A DNA stretch of 64,000 nt, taken from contig NC_058342.1 in assembly GCF_905475395.1 (NCBI RefSeq), positions 37,318,640 to 37,382,639 of the forward strand. The letters are read 5' to 3'. The stretch is from Chrysoperla carnea. Taxonomy: Eukaryota; Arthropoda; Insecta; Neuroptera; Chrysopidae. Position 1 is the first letter of the stretch. The number at the start of each line of letters is the position of its first letter. Of the stretch, positions 22,343 to 38,669 are shown piece after piece. A program made the position numbers and the translations under genes. A model generated the notes under the pieces. The model saw only the letters and a program-made list of their open reading frames with translations. It ran no database searches and had not been told where the DNA came from.

Positions 22343-22979
22343 ACAATGATTAAAAAACCCTAAACATTTCCTGTCGTTTTAACAATACTCGTATGCATTT
22401 GTTGGTATGTTAAATGTCTCGGAAAGTGCGAGGTAAAATTAATAATAAATTCAAAGTTTAACAATCAAATCAAATCAATCATTCATCAATCAATAAAAAG
22501 ATTCATGATTCATGTTTCTATTTTAAATAATTATTTGAATAACAAACAGTACTCAAATTAATGACAGTAACTTAAATTAACTTAACAATTCTGGTTGTTA
22601 TTGTTGATTATTCATATTAAATGAAGTACATACAATATAAAAGTAGGTAATGTACAGTGTGTACAAGTACAAGTACAACAAGTAAAAATGTTTACATTTC
22701 AAATAAAATAATAATTAAAAACATGTTATTTTCTCACTACTTACTTGCACTCCCACTCAACTTATTCAATTTTAAATTTATTCTCTCGTTATGATTCTTT
22801 TGATTCAATACAATCAATCAACACTAAGACTAAAATGAATCAATATGTATCTAATATATATTTATATTTATATACTGTGTGTTTTGTAAACCATTCTCCA
22901 TAGTACATCAGTGTCTGTGAAAGAGTACATACATATTAAGCAATGTGTATATAAAAGATTGTATCTTTTATATTATTAC

Positions 22980-23145
22980 TCTAGTAAGTTCTTTTCTGTT
23001 CTACCCTTATCTTCCTTGTGCCTTTATCAAATTCCATGATTCAATTTTTATTTTCAAGCTTATTATGTTGGCTTCTTACCATAAATATACCGCTCACGGT
23101 CTAAAAATGTACCGCTTAAGAAGTCATCAAGCAGGCATATAATAT
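22980..23145 (+). repeat. Family K repeat, copy 1
   Basis: Shares about 165 bases with 47,570-47,725, including 'cttatcttc', 'atcaaattccatgattcac/a', 'aagcttattatgt' and 'gtgccgctta'-like ends. Same orientation. No coding capacity. Confidence 0.65.
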
Positions 23146-23298
23146 TATCTTTCTTATTACTGAATGTATATGAATTCTTTCACAAATGGAAATGATATAA
23201 AAAACAAACTGTATATATAATTAAGGAACAAATAAACATTTATCAAATAAAACTACAGTCAAAGTCAATTATATACAGCCTGTGTTCAAACCCATTGC

Positions 23299-23470
23299 TG
23301 TGACACCTATTAATTTAATTAATTTGATAGGTCTGTGAATTCATAAATCTATCTATTTCTCCCGAATTAGACCTCAGATCAAAATTTGGTTCATAGCTTT
23401 TCCATTTGTCTTGATAAGCTTAATTTACTGGTATAATTTTCTGCTATCAATACCAGAACACTCTGTATGT
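23299..23470 (-). mobile_element. Family A MITE, right half
   Basis: Runs from 'gtgacacctattaatttaat' through 'cagacctatcaaa'-type sequence (inverse here) to agaacactctgtat at 23,470. Almost identical in layout to 30,250-30,452. Confidence 0.75.
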
Positions 23471-24005
23471 ATTACCTTTAATTTCATTTTTGAACGTTAT
23501 CAATGTTAATATCATAGTTACTGCTGTGTGGTCATGCTCATTTTGATTGTAAGGGATGCGATGTCGCTGTCTGTCATTGATTTTGACCGTAATTCATTGA
23601 AGATTGAAATAAATTTTAAAATAAACAAACAAACAAACAAAGAGTTTGAATTGAATTGAATATAAAATGCATTGCCTTGCATTGCATTGAATTAAATTGT
23701 TTAAATAATTTTTATTTGGTAAATAAAAAGAATAATAAGTTTATAAATTTAATAAAAGTAATAAATTTATAAATAAAATGTATAAGATGTAAGATCTAGA
23801 TGTAAATGATGTAATTGTAATGTACTTATGTAATGATGATGGCTTGATTGATTGATGGATGGATGTGCGATGTAATTGTAATATGTTTATTGTTGATATT
23901 GATCATTGTTGTTGTTGTTATTTATTGTATTATTATTGTTGTTGTTTGTTGTTGTGTAATAAATTGTTTATAATTTTAAATTTTAAAATTTAAAAATTTA
24001 ATTAA

Positions 24006-24041
24006 TTTATTTATATATATATATATATTTATATTTTATAT

Positions 24042-24046
<5 letters not shown>
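24006..24046 (-). promoter_or_regulatory. GOLPH3 polyadenylation signals
   Basis: Minus-strand AATAAA occurs at 24,041-24,046, overlapping the stop codon, and at 24,006-24,011, about 30 bases beyond it. The second is the likelier signal. Confidence 0.4.
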
Positions 24047-26914
<2,868 letters not shown>

Positions 26915-27934
26915 CCAACAATTTTATAAATATTTATCTTCAACTTTAAACTTCAATCCAAGATAACTACACTAGCCACACAGTTGATATTCAACCAAAA
27001 ATAATTTTAACAATAAAAATAATATATATATGTATATAAATATAAACAAACGATAAATGTAAATCAGATTCGAGAACTTTACGAAATATTCTGAACAGTT
27101 TTTGGAAACGATTTTTACAAAATATCTTTGAATTAGTTTTGAAATATCACAGATTTTAGAATAAAATATCTAAATTTGGTAATTTAAATAATATTTTGTT
27201 AGTTGTTCGTATTAAAAATACGATCACTAAAGTTGACTGTTAGTGTTGACGTTTCCAATTCAAACTAGTTACTTTGGTTACTTTTGATTTTTATTTTTTT
27301 TAAAACATTTTTTCATATTGAATCAGAATACTTAATACTTTATATTTATTTATACGTTTAGTGACTGAATAACCTGAACACTAATACGAATTACGAACGA
27401 ATACCAGCACTGATCACTCATCAGTTCAGTTCATTTAATTCTAATTCGAATCACTTCACTTCAATGAAAAGTCGAACTATTTAAAATCAAATGTCACTAC
27501 AATAATACATTTTTATATAAATTTATTGAAGATCATTTTGAAAGTCACATATTTTAACATAAATTGAATTAGTTTTATATTTTATATTCATTAACAATAT
27601 AACTACAAAATATTTTAATTAAATTTGAGATATTTTTCAATGATTAAGTACTGAGTTTGATATTGATACTCTTACTACAACTAAGAGATACTACTCAGTC
27701 AAAGTCTAGGATCTAGATTTAGTTCTAGCATTAGAATGTTATTATGTATATTAATTTGTATTTATAATATTTAAAATTGAGGTATTTATTATTTTGATTT
27801 AGAGAATGTCATGTTGGTAATAATATCATGACAGGATACATATACATACACAACTATCAGTCATCTTGATTGTTGAACAGTTAGTGAACATCACAACAAA
27901 ATGTTTGTTGGTAATAATATTTGATAATACAGTA
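26915..27934. other. Upstream flank of GOLPH3
   Basis: AT-rich, with no gene. It probably contains the GOLPH3 5' UTR and promoter, but no clear TATA or initiator can be singled out. Confidence 0.45.
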
Positions 27935-28205
27935 AACTTGTTGAACTAATATTTATTTCGATGACAGTGCTACCTATGATTAACTTGTTGAACTAACATG
28001 TATTTCGATGGCAGGGCCACCTATGATTAACTTGTTGAACTAACATGTATTTCGATGGCAGTGCCACCTATGATCAACTTGCTGAACTAACATGTATTTC
28101 GATGGCAGTGCCACCTATGATTAACTTGTTGAACTAACATGTATTTCGATGGCAGTGCCACCTACGATTATTTTGTTGAACTAACATTAATTTCGATGGT
28201 GTGTG
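27935..28205. repeat. 47-bp minisatellite, six units
   Basis: Units start at 27,935, 27,982, 28,029, 28,076, 28,123 and 28,170, exactly 47 bases apart. Each reads aacttgttgaactaacatgt, then atttcgatggcagtgccacc. The inner units differ by one to three bases; the outer ones have diverged more. The period is not a multiple of three and no frame runs through it. Confidence 0.95.
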
Positions 28206-29304
28206 TCCTCTGCCGCTAATCAATGAAACTAACATTTTACCTCGATTTATGGTTAAAAATTTTAAAAGCTTCAATTCAAACCAATGTGTTATTTATTTAC
28301 ATAAATGCTTTTTGTATTATTTAGATTTTTTCATTTTTCTTTTCATCTCATCTGATGTTCTTGATCATCACTGTGCTATTGATTTAAGAAGGATTGTTAT
28401 AAGTTTAAAGTGTTTATCTGGGCGTCTGTGTTTCTCAATGACATTTTAGGCCCTAAACGGTCGAACCAACTTGATTGAGAACATTTTATAGCTAAGCTCC
28501 CAAAAATTTATTTACAAGGAATAAATCGCATTTGTCGGGGGTTTTTTAAATTTTGTAAATTTCACTTGTATAACAAAATAATAGACATTTAAATATTCTA
28601 TTGCTGACAGTATCATAAAGTATTGAAAGTGGACTTTATAAAGTTTATATAGCACTAGCAAAGCAGTGTTATATAGTAGGGTGGTGGAGGCGCCTGATAG
28701 ACGTACAACTGATAGTTTTATATGTAGTTGACATATGTAGGTATTATATTGTATATTGTAGATTGATAGAATCAATACAAACTTATGAAATAAAAATATT
28801 GTGGGCCATTAAACAACCATAATGATAATGATCATGTACCTACTATGTATCTACTTACAACTTACTTATTTATGTAATATGTATGTATATACTATTGGTA
28901 GGGTGCATAGTAGGGTAAAGCATACAATTAAATCGATAGCAGCGCTCTTATCTTATAAAATTTGCATTAAATCATACGTTTTATTTTAAAATATGATTTA
29001 CTTTCAATTGTTTACACACAGAGAAAAATTTGACACATGAAATCGAGACAACTCCACCCGGAGTTGAGAAATTCGAAGATGAGTCAATAGAACACAAGTC
29101 TGTCGGAATCAAAGTAACTATTAAGCTTCTTTTAAACTAACTGCGAGAGGGAATTGAAGTTAAGTTTTAGTAGGTGAAGTTGAGTCCACTAAATTTGAAT
29201 TGAATAAATGAATTTAATTTTGATACAGCAAAATAAATAATAAAATGAATAAATCTTCATTGACCTGGAATTTTTCACATTCCAATTGATTTGTTTAAAG
29301 TTTA

Positions 29305-29565
29305 TCTCAAGTCTCTTTGCAGTTTTTGGGGTCACTGATCATGTATTTGAGGTCAAAAAGCAACTGAAGATTATGGCAACCCCATTAAAATCACTCTTAG
29401 AAGTGACAGTGATAAAAATACCTTTAATTCAAAATTTCGCCTCGAAAATCATCTCTCTTTAGTTTTTGGGGTCGCCGATCATAAATTCGAGGTCAAAAAG
29501 CAACTGAAGATGGTTGCAACCCCATTAAACGCACTCATAGAAATGACAGTGTTATTTTTCCGGCT
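29305..29565 (+). repeat. Tandem duplication of about 145 bp
   Basis: 29,305-29,420 and 29,452-29,565 share 'gcaactgaagat', 'gcaaccccattaaa' and 'tttgaggtcaaaaa/ttcgaggtcaaaaa' in the same order. The copies have diverged by perhaps 15-20 percent. No frame crosses both. Confidence 0.75.
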
Positions 29566-30165
29566 TATTTACTGTATTTTGTTCGTTGATAACATAGAAG
29601 TCGTAAATACCTGAAACTCAAAAACTAGAACTGACCGAAATGATTCTAATTATATATTTGATCTTAGCAAGCCATGTTAAGTCAACAACAGAAAAAATTT
29701 TGCCGGCAACAAATACACTGTAAACTAGTGTTATCAATTGGAATTCGTTTTACGCGGTTGGAATGTTACTGTTTTTCTAAAGTATTTTTTGGGGGTGAGC
29801 TACAGGCCTATATAGTAAGTAGTGTAATGTTAGGGTGCAAGTTTTAGGGGTTGATTTCTATGTTTTATGTATCCAATAAATAAAATTAAGAGCATTATAC
29901 AACACAATAAATAAATATATATTTTTATTTAGTGAAAACTATTTTATTACCTATAAGTACTTAAAATTACTAAGTTTTTATTTTTGATTTTTCATTTCAC
30001 ATACATTTAACAATAAATTTTATTTTTATAAAAGCTGAGTGATAGTATATCAGGGGCTGTGGTTTAAAGTTGAGGATTTACAGGCTAAGATTTAACTTAA
30101 AAGCTCTATTTTATCATCTTATAAGTAGTTATGAATTCGCCGGCAAAAGGGAGTAGGTAGGCGAA

Positions 30166-30452
30166 GGATAAATAAAGACCACAAAATATTTTTGTTAGTA
30201 TTCGCTACACAATTAAATCAATTTACAATCAATTATTGTTTTATGATGAACCCCTCTATATTCTACAGTGACACCTGCTAATTTAATGAGTTTGATAGGT
30301 CTGTGAATTCATTAATCTTTCTACTTTTCCCATAGCTATATCTCTCGAATCAGACCTCAGATCGAAATTTGGTTCAAAATTTTTCCATTTGTCTTGATAA
30401 GCTTAATTTACTGGAATAATTTTCTGCTATGAATAACAGAACACTCTGTATA
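30166..30452 (-). mobile_element. Family A MITE, right half with centre
   Basis: Spans the central 'gtattcgctacacaattaaa' block, the 'gtgacacctgctaatttaat' block and the terminal agaacactctgta. Matches 42,900-43,180 and, in inverse, 38,249-38,490. Confidence 0.8.
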
Positions 30453-31074
30453 TAGTCTAGGGTACAGTGAGGAATAATCCTTCTTCAAGCAAAAATAAAA
30501 GTATGCTTCTTGAAAAACTAGCAAGAATAAAACAAAATCGGGTGACATTTTTTTAAAACTTTGATCTAACAAATATTGCTGATCATTTTAGACTTGTGCC
30601 AAGCAACTTAAAATAACGAACACAAAACAGATTTGAAAATTGTCTGTAGATGGAAGTAACTGAATAAAAAAACAACATATTAAATAAAATAAAGAATGAA
30701 GAGTGAAGAGTGAAAGGAGTGCGGTACTCAATCTAAACAGAATTAAACAAAACAAAACTAAATGATTTGTTGTTTGATGAAGTATGTAAACGAAATTTTT
30801 TATCAATTATTTAGTGATAATGGCGAGACTAATTTTATATTTAAAAAATAAAAAAACAACAACATAAGAACACAACACAACACAACGTGACAACATGTAA
30901 CATACAAGACAAGACAACTAAACATTCATACTTTAATTTTAATAGTTTAGTTTAGTTATACTTAATAGCTTTAGTTTGTGTTAATGTTACCTAAACCTAT
31001 CTTACTTAACTATACCTATACCTACATCATCAGTGTAGCTATCTACACAGCGGAACCAGTGGAGGATCAGTGCA

Positions 31075-31350
31075 AGTTTCATTACTCCAATCAGCAAACT
31101 AACAGTCGTCTCTGGGTTAGGCATGGGCGAGCTGCTTTAAGTCGAAGTCATCATTTTTATAACTTTATTATGTGTCTGTTCATCCAAGCCTGCATTGCTC
31201 ATAGAGGAGAAAGCGAGACGGGTATACGACTCTTCTACCTATCTCAGTTTTGATAGTAATGAGATACGTAGAAAAAAAAATGTTGTCTCTCTTTCTTACT
31301 GTCTATCTCTGTCTTGTCACTGTCTTACTCGTATTTTAAGCAAGTTGTCC
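31075..31350 (+). repeat. Family F repeat, copy 1
   Basis: Shares 'tgctcatagaggagaaagcg', 'gggtatacgactcttctacc' and 'gttgtctctctttcttact' with minus-strand copies at 45,575-45,800 and 48,660-48,910. The open frame across it is a by-product. Confidence 0.75.
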
Positions 31351-31459
31351 GAGGTTTTGGTGTTCCAGTTTTTCTTTTGACTGGCCATTGACTGATCACC
31401 AAAGAAATTGCAGCCAATGACATTTAACTCTGAAGATAATTATTCTTTTTAAAAAGTAT

Positions 31460-33650
31460 TAATTAATGTTGTTTAATTGGAATTTTCTTAAGGACGTTGA
31501 GGAAAAAATGAATGTATGAACAAATTTATGGGACTTACGTTTCAAATTTTGAGGGTGAATTATGTTATAACTTGGGAAAATTACACAAAAAATAAAAGTA
31601 GAACTTTTCGATATGAACCATATATTTTGAAATGTATTGATGCCTAAAGATGTAAAGAAACGAGTGCCGCTTGTTATAACTTTCTTTGTAGGAAAATTCC
31701 AAATTAATCTTGAAATCATTTCAATAGAGGATTTATATGATTTAAAACGCAAAGTTAAACAGCTCGAATCTATAAAAATTCCGTAAAGGATGCATGTATA
31801 TACACGATTTAAAATGATCCTAAAGAAAGATGATTATTTGGTAACATCCTTAAAAACCGCCACTGTACAAAACGTAGGTAATATAAAGTTAAACTGAACT
31901 GTTAAAAACCTTTTTTATTTTGGTATTTAATAAATCTCAAATTAAAAAAAAAACCAATTTGTATTGAATTGGGTAGCTAATAGCTATTATTGTAGATGTA
32001 GTGAGTGTTAAAATTAAAGTTAGTCTATTGTTTAGCTTTAGTGTGTATTGTAGTTTAGCTCTAACAACTACAACTACAACTTTACAGCTCAGTCACTGGC
32101 TGGTCACTGTTGGCTATTGTTAACAATAAACATTTAATTTTTTATATTCAAAATATTATTATTATATTACCACCCATTATTGGTATTGTTATTGGTTAAT
32201 TATCAATCGATACGCACTTTATCTATTCATTTTATTCATTATACTCAAATGACCTCAATATTTTTATTTTATTTTTTGTGTGTTAAACCGCTCTCATGCT
32301 TTATGCAAACAGAAACATAGTAACAATTACAATAGACGCGTTTTAACTACCAATAGTATTTGATATTAAAATCGAATTAAAATTTTTGATGTAGGAGCGC
32401 CAGTGTAACTTTGGACATGCTGTACATGGTCAACTGGCTGGTACCTAGACCTACAGTTACCGCCGTATGAAAACTAAAGCTTCGTTTAATCTTTATATGT
32501 GTGATTGAAATTACAATCAAAATAAAATAAAAACAACGATAATATAAATGTTTGAATGTACCATGAACCATGGACCATGGACCATACATGGACTATAAAT
32601 ATTATTTTAGTTAAGTAGAGGTAGAGGTATTTTATAACACATTTATGGATCAAACTGAGCTGATATTGAACTATTTTATTACCATTGCACAGTGGAGTAC
32701 TTACACCAAATTTCTAGACAAAAGTCAGAAAACTCAACTCTTTTGTAGGTAGATAACCACTCCATCATAAACAAGTCGCTTGAGTTACCTTAAACCCGCC
32801 CCCCGCTTGGTTTATAATGCTCAATCTACCTGTTGGTGTTCTACCATGTTGATTTACCGTGTCATTCAATTTAACGTTTGCTATGTTTGTTAGTGCAGTT
32901 ACTTACTTGTACCTTTTCTTTTAAGACTAAAATAAGGACAGAGATTAAGATAGCTTAAGTCAGAAGTCAAAAGAAGGAGCAAACATTTTTCAATTGAAAA
33001 TTTGTAGCTTATAATTTCAAAATCACGTTACGTGGAAACAAAAGTAAGCATAGATAAGAAAAAAAAGATGCTCAGAAGCAAAAAATTGAAGAAGGAAATT
33101 AAATAATTGGATTTGAAGACGAATATGAATGAAAATCCCTTAATTATATTTTGTCCAGGAAATTGGGTATAAATACTTCACTGTGCAATGTACAGTACCT
33201 ACTACATGCTACATACTATAAATGTGCCATATCTCACTTAAACCAGCTCATTGCTCTTTGATCATTGATCATTGTTCATTGCTTATAGCTCACTACTGAC
33301 TGCTCAAGTGCTCACCCTAACCCACACTAGTAAGAACCAAGTATTGTACTTCATCCTATGTGTTTGTTATTCAGTGCTAACAGTGCTTCTAAAACATTTA
33401 AACGTATACGATCTAGGACAAAAGTTTAGGCGCTGAGTGGGTTTGGTATGCATTTACAGGTCCTAACGAAAAAGAGGCAGAGGATGTTCAATTTATTAGC
33501 AAGCTAATAAAACTATTGTTCATAAATAAAAAGATATTTAACTAATTAGATACTTTTGTGGTAAAAATATTCATTTAACCACAAAATAAGTAGGTACCGT
33601 AGAGGTATATCAACTTGTAGATATCTGTACACTTGCTGTACCCATGAGAT
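31460..33650. other. Unannotated AT-rich stretch
   Basis: No gene or clear repeat family recognised. A CCATGG-rich short palindrome (accatgaaccatggaccatg) lies near 32,560. Confidence 0.5.
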
Positions 33651-33654
33651 CCTG

Positions 33655-34045
33655 ATCAGTGATCGGTGCATGGGCGTCGCCAAAGGAGGACAGTTAGGAG
33701 CAGCTGCCTCCCTCCACTGATTCACAAAAATAGTTCAAAGCATTCGCGAATTTTTAAAATTCATCAATATCAATATCAAAATTTTGTTTCTAGCATCAAT
33801 ATTTCTAAGCGTTACAAAGTGGGGACTAAATTTAATGTACTTTGATAAGTTGTTTTTAAGAAAAGGGCTCCGATGAAACGGAAAAATAGAAAAGTAGAAA
33901 AAGATCCGGATTGCAGTGCCTGTGAAATCCCAAAATTTAGTTCCTGATCATGCCTGTTTTCAAATAAATTAAGCTAGAATTCATAATTTTCCATAAATCA
34001 ACTTGCCCCTCTCTTTGGTATCCGCTGGCGACGCTCTTGGATCGG
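33655..34045. mobile_element. Element with inverted GGGCGTCGCCA ends
   Basis: Near 33,670 the text gggcgtcgccaaaggagg pairs imperfectly with ctttggtatccgctggcgac near 34,015. The flanking gatcggtg appears at both ends in direct orientation (33,660 and 34,039), as expected for a target-site duplication. Interior non-coding. Confidence 0.6.
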
Positions 34046-35454
34046 TGAGTAATGTGGGTTTTACATAAGCATAGTTTTTAAGTTTTCTTTAATATTTTTA
34101 TGAAATTGATATCTTTATTTAAATTTTAATAATAATTATTAAGTAACCAAGTGAAGATAAGCTAAGACAAGTATGAAGTAAAGTAAAGTGCGTGAACCAC
34201 TATTTGAATGCCACTGGCATACCACATCATGACAATAACATTATTATGTAAGTAAAGTAAAGTAAAGTAAGCACTTATAAGTATATGTTTACCCATTATT
34301 AGTGCCATTATGGTACTTAAACCTATACTGATACATGTACATTAGGTACATATACAATCAAACCTGGTTAAGAACAGTGGTATACACTACATGTAGATAG
34401 AAAGACACTGCCTACTCTACATAATTCAGATAAATATTTATAATCATGTTCTGATATCTAATTTTATTTATCTATGAGTACCATGAAGGTTATAAGAAGG
34501 AGAACGATCGCTATAGAAAATATTGTCCCCGAAATATTGATAAAATAAGTGAGGCGCTGCGACCGCTAAGTAGTATCAATAAAAGCGGGCTGTTGTGCGC
34601 TAATTTGAAATGATATATCAATTTGTACATTATGCAACTAACTTCATCTACTTGTACTCATAAACAGCTAACTTCACAGATACTACTTCTTGATGACAGC
34701 GCGGCTGGTGGCTGAAAAATGAACTATAAATTCTACAAATTTTCAGGGACAGGTGCGCTAATGCTTTAGTTAAAAAATTGTTTTAAAATTGTTGTCAAAG
34801 AAATAAAAAGTCCGAGATCTAAGTGAGAAATATTCTCACTTATAAGTGTTTTTCTCGCTTACCCAGGTTTGACTGTACCATATAACAAGAACACTAACAC
34901 CACATTACACCACCAACATGTAATACAATAGAATGGACCGTAACACATTTTATACCCTTACTCTTAGAATCACATATTTCCAAAACAATTTTAACGTTTA
35001 CGAAAATTTATACAACCAAGGAAAAAGTAAGCTCTATCCGTGGACACACTGTAACGTTACCACTGTACGCTAACGTAAAATGTACAACGTAGTACGTACT
35101 ACAATGAAAAATGCTTCGTCATTTAACAAATTATATTTTTATAATACATAGTAGGTACCTACCTACATGGTGGGTACTGGGTAGGTAGGTAAGACTTACA
35201 TCACTATTATTTTTAGCTTTTAGCTCTTAGTTCTTAAAGCCCTTGTTTCTTACATCAATATTTTGTTTGTCATATCTTTAACTACACTACTAAGTGAAGA
35301 CGGGAAGACAGGAATCAGAAAGGGATGAAGGATGAGAAATGTGAGATAAGGTTTTTTTTTCTGAATCGGAATTTTGTCTAGGTCTAAATATTTTGATTTC
35401 GAGTCATAAAAGCACATTTTTCTTTTAAAATATTAAAATTAAAAGTCGTCATTT
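34046..35454. other. Unannotated AT-rich stretch
   Basis: Contains AAGTAAAGT-type simple sequence near 34,170-34,270 and TAGG/TACC microsatellite near 35,150-35,190. No gene seen. Confidence 0.5.
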
Positions 35455-35800
35455 TTAAACTGTATGTGTATGTCATATCGGTATGAGTCATAGACCATCA
35501 GTTAGTTCAGTGTAGACAGCTGGGTATAATATATACATAGATAATAAATATTTATATTTATTATAATCAGATGTCTATGAATATATCTGTCAAAATTATT
35601 TGTGTTATTTCGTATAGTGATACAAATATTACATCATCAAATGCATGCGTTTTTGACAGTTTAAAAAAGGTTTAAAATTTAAGTTTTTGGCAAGAAAGTT
35701 TGTGTATTTTCCGAAATAAATTTTGATGGCTTTTTATTAGCAAAATCAACATTTTGAAGTACTTTTTCAAAAATAGTCGAATACCCTATTTTGTGAGATA
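35455..35800 (+). repeat. Family E repeat, copy 1
   Basis: An inverted copy of 59,555-59,880. Shared landmarks include 'gacagctgggtataatatat', 'gatgtctatgaatatatctg' and 'cttttttcaaaaatag' type ends. Identity looks about 85-90 percent by eye over more than 320 bases. No frame. Confidence 0.8.
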
Positions 35801-35889
35801 AATTGATTTATAAGAAATTAAAAATATGCAATTTGCATAAATAAAATGCATTTTAAATTTACCGTAAATATACTAAATTCACAATTCGG

Positions 35890-36420
35890 TTAATAGTGAT
35901 GAAAATGATTACAACACGGGGGTTTTTGAGTTCAATGAGCACGAATATCGAGTCTCTGAATTGGTCTCCGAGGTATCTGGTGTTCAGGGTAAACAGTATC
36001 TCCTTCGTCTCCTGGAGTTTTCGGGAAATATGTTATATAATATAACCCACGTTACTCGAGGGTTTTTGAGATCGTTGAGCACGAATATCGCAACAGATGA
36101 ATATCTCCAAGGTACCTGGAGTCCACGATACTTACGGATACACTAGGTACTTTGACCACCAGGTACCCAATGCTCCGACACCAAAAACCTCCGTGTAACA
36201 AGTTTGGATTCATTTTTAACATGAATTTGGTTAATTTAAAACGCTAATTTATTAAATAATATTAATTTATTAAATGTATTTTAATTATGCTAATTGCATA
36301 TTTTTAATTTTCTTATAAATCAGACTAGGTCATAAAATTTCCTGAAGTTCTTAACGAATCGAATTTCAAATTTTTCGAACTATGACCGTTTTTAGGGTTT
36401 CATTTCTGTGACTAATAATG
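35890..36420. mobile_element. Family D MITE, copy 1
   Basis: Contains two tandem 'gtttttgag...gagcacgaatatcg' segments at about 35,920 and 36,060. It ends near 36,417 with tttctgtgactaataatg, which matches the terminus of the 53,685-54,174 copy. The left end is degraded. Confidence 0.6.
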
Positions 36421-36779
36421 TAGGTACTTTTATGATATATTTAGTATGCAAATTAAATATTACATTTTTTCCGCAACAGCAATTTCGTTTGTATAGCTTC
36501 TGAATATTGCACGGAGATAAAAAATGCATACTTATTACATAGGAATGTTTCTGTTTAACACAAGAGAAAATTTTTTGTAAGGGTGGTTGTTTATAAATAA
36601 TGTCTTGTCCCCATAGCAATGCCTAAAATGAAACTCAGTGAGCACGGATTGAATAGGTGAAGTTGAAAATACCTACGTAACCAAAATATTCACACTAAAG
36701 AAAATTGAAAATTGTGTATCACCTTAATATTTGAAATAAACTACTTTTACTTAATTGAAAATGAATGAAACTAACATGA

Positions 36780-37023
36780 GTAGGTAGGTAGGTAGGTAGG
36801 TAGGTAGGTACATATTTTGTTTATAAATTTATTCAAATCAATTGAAAATAAAAATGATATTGGAAATGCGTTTGTTAACAATTTAGTTGAGATTAGCGTA
36901 AAGAAAACTCACCATAATCAGTTCAATTTGAACTGAATGGTACCTAATAACTACCTCATACCTTTTACCTTTTAAATAGGTATAGGTAGGTAGGTAGGTA
37001 GTAGGTAGTAGGTACCTATTACC
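36780..37023. repeat. TAGG microsatellites
   Basis: Seven to eight TAGG units at 36,780-36,810 and a second interrupted array at 36,983-37,023. Further arrays lie at 37,822-37,845 and 44,157-44,192. Confidence 0.9.
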
Positions 37024-37215
37024 TACATTAAATTTTGATTCATGATACACACAAATTTATTTTATTCAAATCGAAATTTAATTGAACGCATTCTAGCTAC
37101 ACACAGATACATAACTACCTATCTTCCTATGTTATATAACTACCTACCTACCTACCTAGTTTATTTTTAAAAATATAACCAATCATATTAATTAACTCAC
37201 TGTTTTTAACTTTTT

Positions 37216-37625
37216 ATACCCTGTAATATATATCAAGGTTTAGTAAACTAAGTTTAGTCCCAACTTTGAAACTAAAGCTTAAAAATATTGATGGTACCAA
37301 CTAATTAAAAGCTCAAAAACGAAAAAAGATATCGAGCTGAAATTTTTATAGCGTTCTTAGGACGTAAACAGTGAGGTCGAGTTCGTAAATGAGCAACATA
37401 AGTCAATTGGGTCTAGATTCCGTAGGACCCATCTTGTAAACCATTAGATATAGAACAAAACTTTAAATGTAAAAATATTTTTTATAAAAACAACTTTTGT
37501 TAGAAACATTTTTTCGTAAACATCTACGTTCACCCGTGAGGTCGCAAAATATATGTATTATATGGAAATATCAGTCATGTGTGTGTGGCATGTATGTATA
37601 TTTGGCTATATCTTCTCAATTTCTG
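37216..37625 (+). mobile_element. Family B element, long copy
   Basis: Starts taccctgtaatatatatcaa and continues through 'taagtttagtcccaa', 'gatcgagctgaaat'-like and 'cagtcatgtgtgtgtggcat'. The most complete plus-strand copy in the window apart from 54,612. Non-coding. Confidence 0.75.
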
Positions 37626-38248
37626 GCTAACTCAATCAATTGTTTGTTTTCACTTGTTTTTTTACTATATCAAAAAAATTGCAAATTAGTCATAATAACA
37701 GCCACCTTTTACGTCAAAATTATCCATTGGAAGCGCTGGCATCGATCTGCTGTCCCTACCATGACTACGCACCCAACGGATAGTAATGTAGTAATATAGT
37801 AGATAATGTATTACCAATATAGGTAGGTAGGTAGGTAGGTAGGTACCCAGCTATATTCAATGTTTATGTTTAATGGTTACTTTAGTAGCTAAATAAATGT
37901 AGATAGAGCGACTAGCTGTACAATATCTGTATCTGTACTTTGTGACTGTGTCTGTGTCATAGCTAGCACAAGTACAAAATAAATAGCGATTGTGATTGTC
38001 TCATGCTATAGATATAGGCGTGCACACCATATTTAAAGACCGCCTTCTGTAAACATACATACATAGATACATACATACATACAAACATTGCATACGTACA
38101 TGTAATGTTTATACTTTTATAGTTACATTACCATTTTAGTATTTTAGTACTAGTGTAGTGATATATTAGTTGTATTTTGTACTTGTAATTGTATGTAGTG
38201 TATGAACTGAGTACTATGTACCTGTATATTAGTACTAGTGGTTACTAT

Positions 38249-38540
38249 ACACGGTGTTCTGCTATTGATATCAGATAATTATACCAGTAAATTAAGCTTA
38301 TCAAGACAAATAGAAAAGCTATGAACCAAATTTCGATCCGAGGCCTAATTTGGGAGATATGAGATAAATAAAAAGATTTGTGAATTCACAGAGAGGACTA
38401 TCATAAAACAAGAATTGATTGTAAATTGATTTAATTGGGTAGCGAATACTAAACAAAATATTTTGTTGTCTTTATTTATAAAGAAAACAAAATAATAATA
38501 CACATTTATCAAATTATTTCACCAATACAGAGATACTTAG
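38249..38540 (+). mobile_element. Family A MITE, left half
   Basis: Begins acacggtgttctgctattga, then 'accagtaaattaagcttatc', the 'gaggcctaatttgggagata' block, and the central 'gggtagcgaatactaaac' segment. It runs into the element centre (accaatacagagatac), the mirror of 30,166-30,452. Confidence 0.8.
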
Positions 38541-38567
38541 ATGTGAGAGGTATCAAATTATACATAC

Positions 38568-38669
38568 GGGGGGATTAAATTGTGTAATAGCAAAACACAA
38601 TCACATAGCAGCCTTGATTGCGTTATCCTAAGACATTTTGTGTAATGTATTACACAATTTTATCCCCTT
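38568..38669. repeat. Hairpin element with 20-bp arms
   Basis: ggggattaaattgtgtaata at 38,570-38,589 pairs with tattacacaattttatcccc at 38,648-38,667, one mismatch. It follows directly after the family A copy. Confidence 0.75.

Noticed and set aside
27935..28205. 47-bp tandem array as a CRISPR array
   Set aside because: The whole unit is conserved with no variable spacers, and the DNA is eukaryotic.
35961..36146. Open frame in family D repeat
   Set aside because: Occurs within repeat DNA; similar by-product frames appear in the 53.7-54.0 kb copy on both strands.
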